The notes beneath the pieces are model-generated. The model ran no database searches, was not told where the DNA came from, and worked only from the letters and a program-made list of their open reading frames with translations. Of a stretch of 64,000 bases of DNA, positions 6,890 to 15,175 are shown in pieces. The number at the start of each line of letters is the position of its first letter. The first letter of the stretch is position 1. The stretch covers positions 1 to 64,000 of the forward strand of contig JAFRSW010000005.1 of the NCBI GenBank assembly GCA_017427385.1. Reading direction: 5' to 3'. The position numbers and the translations under genes are program-made. This DNA is from Bacteroidales bacterium (lineage in GTDB: Bacteria; Bacteroidota; Bacteroidia; Bacteroidales; UBA932).

Positions 6890-9608
6890 CTGTATCGTAA
6901 ATTGGTTTATCTGTATACTCTACCCCGTCAATTACGGTGGTAGTCGGTTCTTTCGCCGGCTTCTTGGCACGTTGTTTGGCCTCACGGCGGGCTTCGCGTT
7001 CCTTCTGGCGCTCGTACTTCTTGCGATAGCGCTCCACGTAGCGTTCCAACTTCCGCTGGTCTATCTCCTGCTGCCTCAGGTACTTCTGACGCGCCTTCTC
7101 TTCGCGGGCGGCCTTCTTTTCCAGCTTCTTCTGCTCCTTCACAGCGGCCTTCGCCGCATCAATGGAATCCGCCACAGCCCAGCGGGCATCACGGGCGGCC
7201 ATCCTGGCCTGATACACGGAATCGCGGGCCGCCTGCTTGGCCTTCTGCTGCTGGCGACGGATCTCATACTTGCTCGGCACCCGCGGCGCAGGCGGTGCGA
7301 TGGAATCGTTCTGCACGCCCAGGGAATCCCGAAGGGCGAGGGTGTCCTTCACCCCCAGGGTGTCCCGGATGGCCAACGAATCCCGCACAAACACGGAATC
7401 GCGTGCCGACAGAGAATCGGAAGGCTCCTTCGCTTCGCTCGGGATGACAGGGGTGTCGGGGGATTCCTTCACTTCGTTCGGAATGACAGGGAGTTCCTCG
7501 TTCCGGACTACGTTCTTCGGTTTGTTCTTAGCGGCGGCGAGGGCGGCGTAGACCTTCTTCATGTAGCCCGGGAAATAGATATCCGTCTGCTTGAAAGTAG
7601 CTTTCGGCCGCGCATCGTATGTCTTCCGTTCGGATATCCGGACGGTAAGGTCCGTAATGTCCTCCTTACCCTTCGGCTGCAGGTCCGGCTGCCAGTTGAA
7701 CCCCTTCATCTTCCGCTCCTCCTCCTTAAACTGCGCCAGCGGATAGGCGTCGTTCTTGGGCGCGTCGAAGTAGAGTATGGTCTGCAACTCCCCATTCTGG
7801 AAATAGGCCGAAAGCATCTTGGAATCCACCTTGTTCACGGTGCCGTAGTCCTCCTTCTCCTTCAGGTAGAAGATGGCATTCGCCCCTCCGAGCGCATCGA
7901 AACGCCGGAGAGCGGCGGTGGTATCGAAATAGGCCATCACCTCCGTGGCCCGTATCTGGTCGAAGAGCGTGGGGGTTTCCTGCGTTATGATGAAGGCGTT
8001 GGACATGAGGCTGGCCCGGTCGATGCCGGCGGATGTCACCAGCACGCCTATGCTGTCGGCGGTGTACTGGCGGTTGCCGTCGTTCCAGACTATGGGATCG
8101 ATGTAGAAGCGGGCGATGCTGTCCAGCTCGTTGAAACGCATGGAGTCGCACGCCACCTGTATGTCCTTGCGGTAGATCTTGACGCCACTCACGGCCATCG
8201 CAAAGCCCACGCGTGACGTGTCCGGAGGCGGGATGGCGGCCAGGGAGTCAGCTATGTGGATGGAATCCGCACGCGCCCTGGCAATGCTGTCCACCGCCGC
8301 TTTCGCAATGCTGTCGGCAGGGCTCAAAGGTTCCTGGGGTTCTTCCGGTTCAGCAGGTTCCTGCACTTCGCGCGGAATGACAGGGGGTTCTACCACGGCT
8401 TCCTCCTTTCCACCAGGACTCTTGCCGCCGGAGCCTTTGCCGCCGCGGCCGGCAAGAAGCGGATTACTCTCCGCATTCTCCTCCTTGGCCTTCCGGGCCG
8501 CCTCCTCGGCAGCCTTTTTGGCCTTCGCCCGGTATTCAGACACAGGATCGCTGAATATCTCTTCCAGGCGCGACTTGGCAGACGCCTCCACGCCTTCCGG
8601 GATATCGCACTTGCGCACCGTGTAGTAGACCAGCCGGTCTCCACCGATATAGATAGTGTCGATCTTGGTGCGCTGGCGGCCGTCCTCGCCGGTTATCTTG
8701 TCTTCCGTCCGCAGGGCCACCGCGGCTTCACGGCGCAGGGTCACCTGACGGATGGAATCCTCGTAGAAAAGCTCATTGGACAGGGCGAAGGCGTTTCTGG
8801 TGGTATCCTGCACCTGCACATGGCCCTGCATCAGCACGTTGTTGGGGGTGCGATAGTAGTAGAGAGAGTCGCACCAGGCCTCCTGCTCCTTGCTCATCGC
8901 ATGCACCGCCCCATTGAAGAAGAAGGTCTCCTCCAGTCGCTCGTACCAGCCGCTGTCGGCCGAGAGCATATTGTCTTCCTTCCAGAAATCTATCCTGTTC
9001 GGGAATATCGCGCGGCTGACCTTAGATTCGTAGTTGATGCGGCTGCTGCGGATGAACACGGAATCCGTGAACATGTTCACGTTGTTCTGGAACTTGAAAT
9101 ACCCGAGCTTGGCATCGTATGATCCGTCCGAACTCTCGATTATCTGGCCGTCCTTGTCCTTCATCGAAGCTCCTTTGGAGAAGTACGCCAGGGAGTCTTT
9201 TGTGTTGTAGTCAAGATAGTGGGTGCGTAGGGTGTTGTGTTCCTTGTCTTCCAGCTGGACCAGCGTACCACGGGCCTGGATAAGATCCTGGTCGATGAGG
9301 TAATCCATCTTGTCCGAAGTGAGGATGGTACCTTCCTGCACCACTCGCACGTTGCCCCATGCATTGATGATGCGGGTATCCACATTCCAAAGGGCCGTAT
9401 CGCAGATGAAATAGGTGTTGTTATGGAAGAAGGTGGCGTCAATGGTCTTACGGTAATTGGTGCCGTCTTTCTCCATGAGTTCCAGGGACTTGGCTTTGAT
9501 AAGGCGCACCAGGCTGTCTTTCTGCTCAGACTTTTTCTGGGCAGAGACGCCGGTGCACACCAGAAGTGCGAGGGCTAGGGCGATTATTTTCTGACCTTTG
9601 CCTTCCAT
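6759..9608 (-). CDS. OstA/LptA-like envelope protein with low-complexity C-terminal half
   Basis: 949 residues from ATG 9608; the chosen start gives a signal peptide (MEGKGQKIIALALALLVCTG, then VSAQ). Residues about 40-300 carry OstA-type beta-strand repeats (NAWGNVRVVQEGTILTSDKM, FFFNGAVHAMSKEQ). This family binds or transports lipopolysaccharide across the periplasm. The C-terminal half is rich in P, E, A, K and R, with degenerate RDSLxx octads (near residues 730-775) and KK/RR coiled-coil-like stretches. Three copies of the dispersed SEAKE-type repeat are in frame (7461-7489, 7423-7450, 8357-8384). The gene overlaps the upstream PPIase gene by 25 bp and pepT by 131 bp. Confidence 0.8.
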   Translation of the reverse strand: MEGKGQKIIALALALLVCTGVSAQKKSEQKDSLVRLIKAKSLELMEKDGTNYRKTIDATFFHNNTYFICDTALWNVDTRIINAWGNVRVVQEGTILTSDKMDYLIDQDLIQARGTLVQLEDKEHNTLRTHYLDYNTKDSLAYFSKGASMKDKDGQIIESSDGSYDAKLGYFKFQNNVNMFTDSVFIRSSRINYESKVSRAIFPNRIDFWKEDNMLSADSGWYERLEETFFFNGAVHAMSKEQEAWCDSLYYYRTPNNVLMQGHVQVQDTTRNAFALSNELFYEDSIRQVTLRREAAVALRTEDKITGEDGRQRTKIDTIYIGGDRLVYYTVRKCDIPEGVEASAKSRLEEIFSDPVSEYRAKAKKAAEEAARKAKEENAESNPLLAGRGGKGSGGKSPGGKEEAVVEPPVIPREVQEPAEPEEPQEPLSPADSIAKAAVDSIARARADSIHIADSLAAIPPPDTSRVGFAMAVSGVKIYRKDIQVACDSMRFNELDSIARFYIDPIVWNDGNRQYTADSIGVLVTSAGIDRASLMSNAFIITQETPTLFDQIRATEVMAYFDTTAALRRFDALGGANAIFYLKEKEDYGTVNKVDSKMLSAYFQNGELQTILYFDAPKNDAYPLAQFKEEERKMKGFNWQPDLQPKGKEDITDLTVRISERKTYDARPKATFKQTDIYFPGYMKKVYAALAAAKNKPKNVVRNEELPVIPNEVKESPDTPVIPSEAKEPSDSLSARDSVFVRDSLAIRDTLGVKDTLALRDSLGVQNDSIAPPAPRVPSKYEIRRQQQKAKQAARDSVYQARMAARDARWAVADSIDAAKAAVKEQKKLEKKAAREEKARQKYLRQQEIDQRKLERYVERYRKKYERQKEREARREAKQRAKKPAKEPTTTVIDGVEYTDKPIYDTDGKDPGQIPEVHSSGHPEQRGIGEPALLEKTVEPASSPDEGTE
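7423..7489 (+). repeat. two tandem copies of the SEAKE-type dispersed repeat inside ostA-like
   Basis: Copy at 7423-7450 (core CTTCGCTTCGCTCGGGATGA) and copy at 7461-7489 (core CTTCACTTCGTTCGGAATGA). Read in the gene's sense they encode VIPSEAKEPS and VIPNEVKESP at about residues 707-729. See the copies at 8357, 27164, 28632, 39855 and 45913. Confidence 0.8.
8357..8384 (+). repeat. diverged SEAKE-type repeat inside ostA-like
   Basis: Core CTGCACTTCGCGCGGAATGA differs from the other copies at several positions but keeps the GGTTCC start and GGAATGACAG end. It encodes VIPREVQEP at about residues 409-418. Confidence 0.65.
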
Positions 9609-10954
9609 CCTTCGCGGGAGAAGTCGCAATCCCCGAAAATAGGATCGATTATGATGTATGTCTCCGCTATCTTCTTGTCGATGAACTGATCGATAGCCTC
9701 CATCTGCTTGCTGTTCTGCACAACGTTCAGCAGCTCGGTGTAGTCGTTCTCGAAGGTCGCGGTGTGCGAAGGAACGATCTTGTCGAGCCTGATGATCTTG
9801 TAGACCAGGTTGCCGTCGCGGCCTTCATTGTCGCGGGAGGCGATGGGCTCGGAAATCTCTCCGGGCTGCAGGTCCTTCACAGCGGCATAGTCTTCAGGCT
9901 TGATCTGATCTATCTCGAAGTAGGCGCTGCCGGTATTTGGATCGGCCATCTGGCCTCCGTTGGTGCGGGTGGCAGGGTCTTCGGAGCGATAGAATGCGAT
10001 GGTCTCGAACTTGGTCTCGCCCTTCTCGATCACGGTCTTGAGGGAGTCCAGCATCTTGAAAGCCTTCTCCTGATCCTCCTCGGTGTACTTGGGCTTGAGC
10101 AGGATGTGGCGGGCGTTGAACATATCGCCTTTCTTTTCAATCACCTGGATGATGTGGAAGCCGTCCGGCGTCTCCACTATCTGAGAGATGGAGCCGGGCT
10201 TCAGCGACATGGCCGCATCCGAGAAGGCGGGCCAGAAGATGTCCCGGGAGGCCATTCCGAGCTCGCCGCCCTTGCGGGAACTGCCCGGGTCCTCGGAGTA
10301 GAGGCGCGCCAGGGTGGAGAACTTCTCTCCGTTCATGATGCGCTCGCGGAGCGCCAGCAGCCTCTGTTTGCACTCCATCTTGGCCTTCTCCCTATCCGGG
10401 TACAGGCATATCTGGCTCATCTTGTATTTGATGGGGATGACGGGGAGTTTGTCCACGTCGGCGGTGTCGAGATACTGCTTCACGTCCCACGGAGTGATCT
10501 CCGGGATGCTCTTGGCGATCTCGCCCTGCTCCTGCTGTATGAGGCTGTTATCCTGGAACTGCTGCTTCCAGTCCTTGCGGAGCTGGTAGAGGCTCTTGCC
10601 GAAGTATGCCTCTGTCTGTTCGTCGCCTCCTAGGGCGGTGCGCACGCGCGCCATCTGCTCATTGAGGCTTGCTTCCACCATGTCCTGGTTGACGGTCAGG
10701 GAGTCCAGACGCGCCTGCATGAGGAAAAGCTTGCTCTGCATCATGTTCTCCAGAAGGCGGCAGCGGGTGGCCCTGTCGGATACTCCCTGCCCCTGGGCGC
10801 GCATCATCTGGATTTCGTTTTCGAGATCGGATACGGTGATGAGTTCATTGCCGACCACGGCGATGCTCTTATCGATGGTCTTGTAGCGCTGTGCTCCCGC
10901 AGGAATCATGCAGAGGAGGACGGCGATAGCTGCTATTGTGTGTTTAATTTTCAT
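9584..10954 (-). CDS. SurA-like periplasmic peptidylprolyl isomerase
   Basis: 456 residues with a signal peptide (MKIKHTIAAIAVLLCMIPAG). It follows the SurA plan: an N-terminal chaperone region (VVGNELITVSDLENEI, near 33-48) and two parvulin/PpiC domains at about 175-290 (FSTLARLYSEDPGSSRKGGE, FWPAFSDAAMSLKPG) and 290-405 (RHILLKP, FYRSEDPATRTNGG). It should assist outer-membrane protein folding in the periplasm. It sits between a lipoprotein PPIase-like gene (11-bp overlap) and the OstA-like gene (25-bp overlap), forming an envelope-assembly operon. Confidence 0.9.
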   Translation of the reverse strand: MKIKHTIAAIAVLLCMIPAGAQRYKTIDKSIAVVGNELITVSDLENEIQMMRAQGQGVSDRATRCRLLENMMQSKLFLMQARLDSLTVNQDMVEASLNEQMARVRTALGGDEQTEAYFGKSLYQLRKDWKQQFQDNSLIQQEQGEIAKSIPEITPWDVKQYLDTADVDKLPVIPIKYKMSQICLYPDREKAKMECKQRLLALRERIMNGEKFSTLARLYSEDPGSSRKGGELGMASRDIFWPAFSDAAMSLKPGSISQIVETPDGFHIIQVIEKKGDMFNARHILLKPKYTEEDQEKAFKMLDSLKTVIEKGETKFETIAFYRSEDPATRTNGGQMADPNTGSAYFEIDQIKPEDYAAVKDLQPGEISEPIASRDNEGRDGNLVYKIIRLDKIVPSHTATFENDYTELLNVVQNSKQMEAIDQFIDKKIAETYIIIDPIFGDCDFSREGWKAKVRK

Positions 10955-11807
10955 TCTTGTAGATGATGAAATCTTTCTTGTCCTGCGCGTTCTTTAGCAA
11001 GTCTTGTTCCAAATTCTTCAGCAGTTCGCGTTTTCTTTCGCTGAGGATGTTGTCCCGTATGGAACTTTCGCAGTATTCCATGGGCGCCTGCCCCTTGCTC
11101 TGTATGGAAAAGACGTAGGCCGCGCGGGTCTCTCCGCGGTCTTCGTAATTGAAGATGATATATCTGTCTTTAAGCTTGGAAATCATTGTAGACCAGTCTG
11201 TTCCGAACTCGCGGGCGAGCACGGCGGCATCCATCCAGCGGTCCGAACTGTCGAAGTAGCGGGGGGCGGACACGTAGGTGAGGGAGTCCAGATCCTTGAG
11301 GGCCTGACCGCCCTCGGAGGGGAGCTTGGCGAGGATCTCGTCGTAGTTCGGGGAATCCGTCATGATATCCACGAAGCGCACTTTCAGGATGGGACGTGCG
11401 AGTTCCAGGGAGGCGGCGTGCGCCTTGTAGTACTCTTCCAGCTGCTGCTGGGTGATGAGGGTGTCGAGGCGGTCGTTGATGTAACGCTGCTCGTAGCGGT
11501 AGCGCAGGAGCGAACGGCGGTAGGCCTCCAGCTCCTTGTCCACGTTCTTCTCTTCTTTGGAGAGGCGGGCCTCCGCAGTTTTGAGGTAGAGGTGCTCGGT
11601 TGCCCAGGAGTTGATGTACTGGAGGGCGATGGCGGTGGAATCTTCCGGGGACGTGCCGGCGGGGATGTAGCTCCTGAGTTCGGAGAGATAGAGGCGCTCG
11701 CCGCCCACCCTGGCGACCACCTGGTCGTCGTGCACGAGGGAGTTTATTATGTTGCAGCCGCAGAGGAGTGCGCAGGCTGCTGAAAGTGCCAGTGTCCGTA
11801 ATGTCAT
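10944..11807 (-). CDS. lipoprotein related to SurA/PpiC N-terminal domains
   Basis: 287 residues with a lipobox (ALLCGC). The VVARVGGERLYLSELRSYIP segment near residue 30 resembles the SurA/PpiC chaperone entry. The rest is largely helical, and no clear parvulin catalytic domain is seen. It is first in the operon with the SurA-like and OstA-like genes. The -7 box TACCTTTG (minus, 11821-11814) ends 6 nt before the ATG, so the transcript is probably leaderless or nearly so. Likely an outer-membrane-protein assembly factor anchored in a membrane; the exact role is inferred. Confidence 0.7.
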   Translation of the reverse strand: MTLRTLALSAACALLCGCNIINSLVHDDQVVARVGGERLYLSELRSYIPAGTSPEDSTAIALQYINSWATEHLYLKTAEARLSKEEKNVDKELEAYRRSLLRYRYEQRYINDRLDTLITQQQLEEYYKAHAASLELARPILKVRFVDIMTDSPNYDEILAKLPSEGGQALKDLDSLTYVSAPRYFDSSDRWMDAAVLAREFGTDWSTMISKLKDRYIIFNYEDRGETRAAYVFSIQSKGQAPMEYCESSIRDNILSERKRELLKNLEQDLLKNAQDKKDFIIYKNEN

Positions 11808-11835
11808 AGCTTACAAAGGTAAGCAATTCTGCGTC

Positions 11836-11866
11836 AAAAAAAAAGCGCCGGACTCCTCCGACGCTT
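11836..11866 (-). terminator. intrinsic terminator after the H1-like gene
   Basis: On the minus strand AAGCGTCGGA and TCCGGCGCTT form a stem with a short loop, followed by a run of nine T. It lies 20 bp after the stop of the gene at 11887-12372. Confidence 0.85.
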
Positions 11867-11886
11867 CCAGTGCTTACAAGCTGTGC

Positions 11887-12372
11887 CTATTCTGCCTTGG
11901 GGGCTGCTTTCTTTGCAGGAGCCTTCTTGGCGGCAGGTTTCTTCTCTGCAGCAGGCTTCTCCGCCTTGGGAGCGGCTTTCTTTGCTGCGGGCTTCTTCTC
12001 TGCCTTGGGGGCCTCCTCAGCCTTGGGTTCCGCCTTCTTTGCAGGAGCCTTCTTGGCAGCGGGCTTCTTTTCCTCCTTGGCTTCAGCCTTGGCCTCGGCC
12101 TTCTTGGAAACAGCTTCGCTCAGCTTGGTATAGAGGGCGTCGGTGCGCTCCAGGATCTCCTTGCGGAGATTGTTGAAATAAGCCTTCTTGGAACCCTCGA
12201 CCTTGACGGTCACTTTGTCGCGGAGTTCGTTGTAGAGGTCAATTGCATCCTCCATAAGGTCGGCGATGACCTTGTCGTCGGACTTGGGGTTCACTGCAGC
12301 ACAAACGGTGCAGTCTTCGATAAAGGCGCTGAGAACGTAGTCGATGTCCTTTTTAATGTCTCTGAGATTCAT
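11887..12372 (-). CDS. Bacteroidetes protein with histone-H1-like Lys/Ala/Pro tail
   Basis: 161 residues. Residues 1-95 form a helical domain (MNLRDIKKDIDYVLSAFIED, then CTVCAAVNP) of a family I recall as widespread in Bacteroidetes. Residues about 95-161 are repeats of AKKAPAKKA/PKAEEAPKAEKK type, like bacterial H1-like nucleoid proteins. A DNA- or RNA-binding role for the tail is inference. A -7 box TATCTTTG lies at 12402-12395 on the minus strand, 22 nt before the ATG; a terminator follows, so it is probably monocistronic. Confidence 0.7.
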   Translation of the reverse strand: MNLRDIKKDIDYVLSAFIEDCTVCAAVNPKSDDKVIADLMEDAIDLYNELRDKVTVKVEGSKKAYFNNLRKEILERTDALYTKLSEAVSKKAEAKAEAKEEKKPAAKKAPAKKAEPKAEEAPKAEKKPAAKKAAPKAEKPAAEKKPAAKKAPAKKAAPKAE

Positions 12373-12407
12373 ACTGGTTTGAATTAATTCGGTGCAAAGA
12401 TAGTGAA

Positions 12408-13367
12408 TTAATTTGAATTAAAATACATGGGGCTGTCTTTGATGGGGACGGCCTTTATTTCACCCTCGCCGAGGTGGCCGATGATGCGGCGGACATGGAG
12501 GATGTTGCGGCCGTAGTAGTCCTTTTCGCCGGGCACCAGGGAATTGATGCGCACCAGCTGGGATGCGTGGATGATCTTGCGATTGCCGATGCAGATGGCC
12601 ACGTGGCCCACGGAAGTATCTCCAAAGAACACCAGGTCGCCCTTCTGCATCTGGTCTACGGGGATTTCGATGCCGCACTTCACCTGCTGCGAGGCGTCAC
12701 GCGGCAGCAGGATGCCGTTCATGAAGTAGCAGAATCCCGTGAGGCCGCTGCAGTCGAAATGCCCCGGGGACATCCCCGCCCACATGTAGGGGCAGCCAAG
12801 ATAGGTTTTGGCGAGGGCTATGATCTGGTCTATCTTGGTTTCGTCCGCCTCCGCGGCCTCTGCCTCCGCCCATTTCCGGAAGTCCACCATCCCCTGCGCC
12901 GGCGTGTCCGTCTTCACCATATTGCCCATCAGCAGATTCTGCTCTGGGATATTCTGAATGCAGATGTATTTGGGCGCTTTCAGGTATTTTTCCGCCTCCT
13001 TGCGGGTCATGGGCTTCAGCGTAGCGCCATAGAGCTTGGTCTCTTTCTGCTCCTTCGGACTGAGCTCGCGGGTCGGCGCCAGCGCCAGTTCGTTCACCCA
13101 TCCTTCGTAAGGCTCGGGAGTCTTGATCCGCGCCCAGTAGCCCTTCCGCTCCAGCACCTGCACCAGCGTGCCCATCCGCGTCTGGCTCACGCATTCGCTT
13201 CCATATCGCGGTTCCGCCCTCATGAACGCATCGCTCACGTTTACCACCGCCCACTGGGTGCCGTCATCGGCGGCAACCTTCTTTGTCTGACCGAAGCATG
13301 CCACAAGGCCTGCGCACAATGCGAGTGCCAGGGTGAGCGTTCCTAGTAATTTCTTGTTTATCGTCAT
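12408..13367 (-). CDS. NlpC/P60 (C40) peptidoglycan endopeptidase with SH3 domain
   Basis: 319 residues from ATG 13367; the longer in-frame extension upstream has no signal peptide and runs antisense over the neighbouring promoter, so it was rejected. An N-terminal signal or lipoprotein leader precedes an SH3b-like region (residues about 38-97: VNVSDAFMRAEP, GTLVQVLERKGYWARIKTP). The NlpC/P60 catalytic domain is at about 178-300, with Cys206 (HFDCSGLTGF), His255 (VGHVAICIG) and His267 (IIHAS). It should cleave D-Glu-diamino acid bonds in stem peptides outside the cytoplasm. The -7 box TACCTTTG ends 4 nt before the ATG. Confidence 0.9.
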   Translation of the reverse strand: MTINKKLLGTLTLALALCAGLVACFGQTKKVAADDGTQWAVVNVSDAFMRAEPRYGSECVSQTRMGTLVQVLERKGYWARIKTPEPYEGWVNELALAPTRELSPKEQKETKLYGATLKPMTRKEAEKYLKAPKYICIQNIPEQNLLMGNMVKTDTPAQGMVDFRKWAEAEAAEADETKIDQIIALAKTYLGCPYMWAGMSPGHFDCSGLTGFCYFMNGILLPRDASQQVKCGIEIPVDQMQKGDLVFFGDTSVGHVAICIGNRKIIHASQLVRINSLVPGEKDYYGRNILHVRRIIGHLGEGEIKAVPIKDSPMYFNSN

Positions 13368-13413
13368 GTAACAAAGGTAGGGAAAAATCAGCAATTTATT
13401 ATATTTGTATTCG

Positions 13414-14646
13414 ATGAAACTGATCGCCGCCATATTGCTCCTCGCCGCCACGCTCCCGACGAACGTGCAAAAGACAGTCGCGCAACTCGACGCGAAGGGC
13501 GGCAAACTCGAACATAGCGTCTGGGGCATCCTGGCGGTCAATTTCAAGGGCGACACCCTCGCGCAGCTCAACCAGGGCCGCTGCATGGTACCCGCCAGCA
13601 ACATGAAACTCATCACCACGGCCGGGGCCTACCTCAAACTCGGCCGGGGCTACACGTTCAAGACACAGCTCGCCACCGACGGCGAAATCCGGGACACCAC
13701 CCTCTTCGGCAACCTCTACGTAATCGGCGGCGGCGACCCGCTGATCGGCAACCTTTTCACCTATCTCCCCAAGGAGGACATCCCCTTCGGTAAATGGCGC
13801 AAGGTGCTGGAAGACAAGGGTATACGACGGATAGAGGGAGATATCGTGGGCGACGGCAGCTACTTCAGCGGCGAGCGCAGGCACACGGACTGGAGTACGG
13901 AGGATGAGCGCAGCAAGGACGGGGTGGTGCCGGCGGGGCTGACCTGGCGCGGCAAGATGGGGGACAGTATTCCCGATGGCCCTCTCGCCGCCGCGACGCA
14001 TTTCCGCCGCTGGCTGGTTGCTAACGGCATCGTAGTAACCGGCGGGGCGGGTGAGAACACCGTGGATTCGCTAACGACACTGGGCATCGCGCAGTCAGCT
14101 AGCCTCAACCACATCGCCACCATCGCCAACCACCAGTCCGACAACTTCTGCGCGGAGACACTGCTGAAAGCCATCGGCAAGGCGAACAACGGCAGCGACG
14201 ACTACGACACCGCCACAGCGGCCCTCCACAGGGCCCTCTCCCCCATCGGCCTGGCAGGCCCCAGCGCCGGGATGCGCTTCGCGGATGGAAGCGGCCTCTC
14301 GCGTAAGAACTACGTCTCCCCCGAATTCCTCGTGCGCCTGCTCACCGGCATGGCCAAAACCGGCGTCTATAAAGATTACCTGGGCTCCCTGCCCCGCCCC
14401 GGCCGCAAGGACGGCACCCTCCAGACCCGTCTTCCCAAGGCCCCGGCGGCGGTGAAGAACCGCATCTACATGAAGAGCGGCAGCATGAACGGAGTGCGTT
14501 GCTTCAGCGGATACATCCTCCCCTCCGACGGCGACACCCGCAAGACAATCGCCTTCAGCATAATGGTAAACAATTTCGTCGGCAAGCAATCGGAACTCGC
14601 ACCCGTGCTCGACAACCTCATCCTCGAATTAGCAAACGAAAACTGA
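13414..14646 (+). CDS. dacB: D-alanyl-D-alanine carboxypeptidase/endopeptidase (PBP4, S13 family)
   Basis: 410 residues. The three serine-acyltransferase motifs are present: SxxK at S62-K65 (PASNMK), SxN at S242-N244 (QSDN), and KSG at K354-G356 (YMKSGSMNG). It trims or cleaves peptidoglycan stem peptides and cross-links in the periplasm. It is at the short end of the family. The N-terminal hydrophobic leader (MKLIAAILLLAATLP) is short. ATG 13414 was chosen because the -7 box TATATTTG (13400-13407) overlaps a possible TTG start and ends 6 nt before this ATG. The next gene follows 1 nt after the stop. Confidence 0.9.
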   Translation: MKLIAAILLLAATLPTNVQKTVAQLDAKGGKLEHSVWGILAVNFKGDTLAQLNQGRCMVPASNMKLITTAGAYLKLGRGYTFKTQLATDGEIRDTTLFGNLYVIGGGDPLIGNLFTYLPKEDIPFGKWRKVLEDKGIRRIEGDIVGDGSYFSGERRHTDWSTEDERSKDGVVPAGLTWRGKMGDSIPDGPLAAATHFRRWLVANGIVVTGGAGENTVDSLTTLGIAQSASLNHIATIANHQSDNFCAETLLKAIGKANNGSDDYDTATAALHRALSPIGLAGPSAGMRFADGSGLSRKNYVSPEFLVRLLTGMAKTGVYKDYLGSLPRPGRKDGTLQTRLPKAPAAVKNRIYMKSGSMNGVRCFSGYILPSDGDTRKTIAFSIMVNNFVGKQSELAPVLDNLILELANEN

Positions 14647-14647
14647 T

Positions 14648-15175
14648 ATGAAACGCATCCTCCTCGCGGCACTGGCCGCAATGCTTCTGATCCCCGGCGC
14701 GAACGCGCAGAAACCCCTGTCTTTCAATAAGGTAGAGATCAAGGGCACGGCAGACGAAATGGTCGCCGCCCTCGCGAAGAAGGGCTTCAAGTACGAAGAA
14801 ACCAACGACGGCGTGCCGCTCGTCATAGGCAAGTTCGCCGGCTACTCCGACGTGGAGGTGAACATCATCCCCGGAGCGGACAGCACCGTCTGCGCCATCC
14901 GCGCGGAAATCCCTCCGAGGCTCTCGTGGGTGAAGCTGGAAAACGACTACTCCGGGCTCAAGGCAATGCTCACCAAGCAGTACGGCAAGCCGGTGGAAGA
15001 GGTGGAAGAGTTCAAGGACGGCCCCTTCGAGGAGAGCTCCGGCAAGCTGGTCAGCCTCATCAAGAACAACTGCACCTACCGCACCGTTTACAAAGCCCCC
15101 GAAGGCAAAGTGACCCTGATGCTAAAGCACCAGGGCCCCATCTGCTTTGCCTGTGTCCTCTACGAAAACCTATAG
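14648..15175 (+). CDS. secreted protein of unknown function
   Basis: 175 residues with a clear signal peptide (MKRILLAALAAMLLIPGANA). The mature part has alternating strands and helices (KPLSFNKVEIKGTADEMVAA, DVEVNIIPGADSTVCAIRAE, YRTVYKAPEGKVTLMLKH). I do not recognise the family. The gene starts 1 nt after dacB, so it is probably co-transcribed and periplasmic. Its last 6 bp overlap the convergent kinase-like gene. Confidence 0.75.
   Translation: MKRILLAALAAMLLIPGANAQKPLSFNKVEIKGTADEMVAALAKKGFKYEETNDGVPLVIGKFAGYSDVEVNIIPGADSTVCAIRAEIPPRLSWVKLENDYSGLKAMLTKQYGKPVEEVEEFKDGPFEESSGKLVSLIKNNCTYRTVYKAPEGKVTLMLKHQGPICFACVLYENL

Noticed and set aside
10431..10450. Another SEAKE-type repeat copy at a GGGGATGACGGGGAG string
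   Set aside because: Only the last bases match; it encodes LPVIPIKY inside the SurA-like PPIase in ordinary coding context.
13368..13619. Extended start for the NlpC/P60 protein
   Set aside because: The extension runs across the dacB promoter and start on the opposite strand, and the signal peptide only makes sense with ATG 13367.
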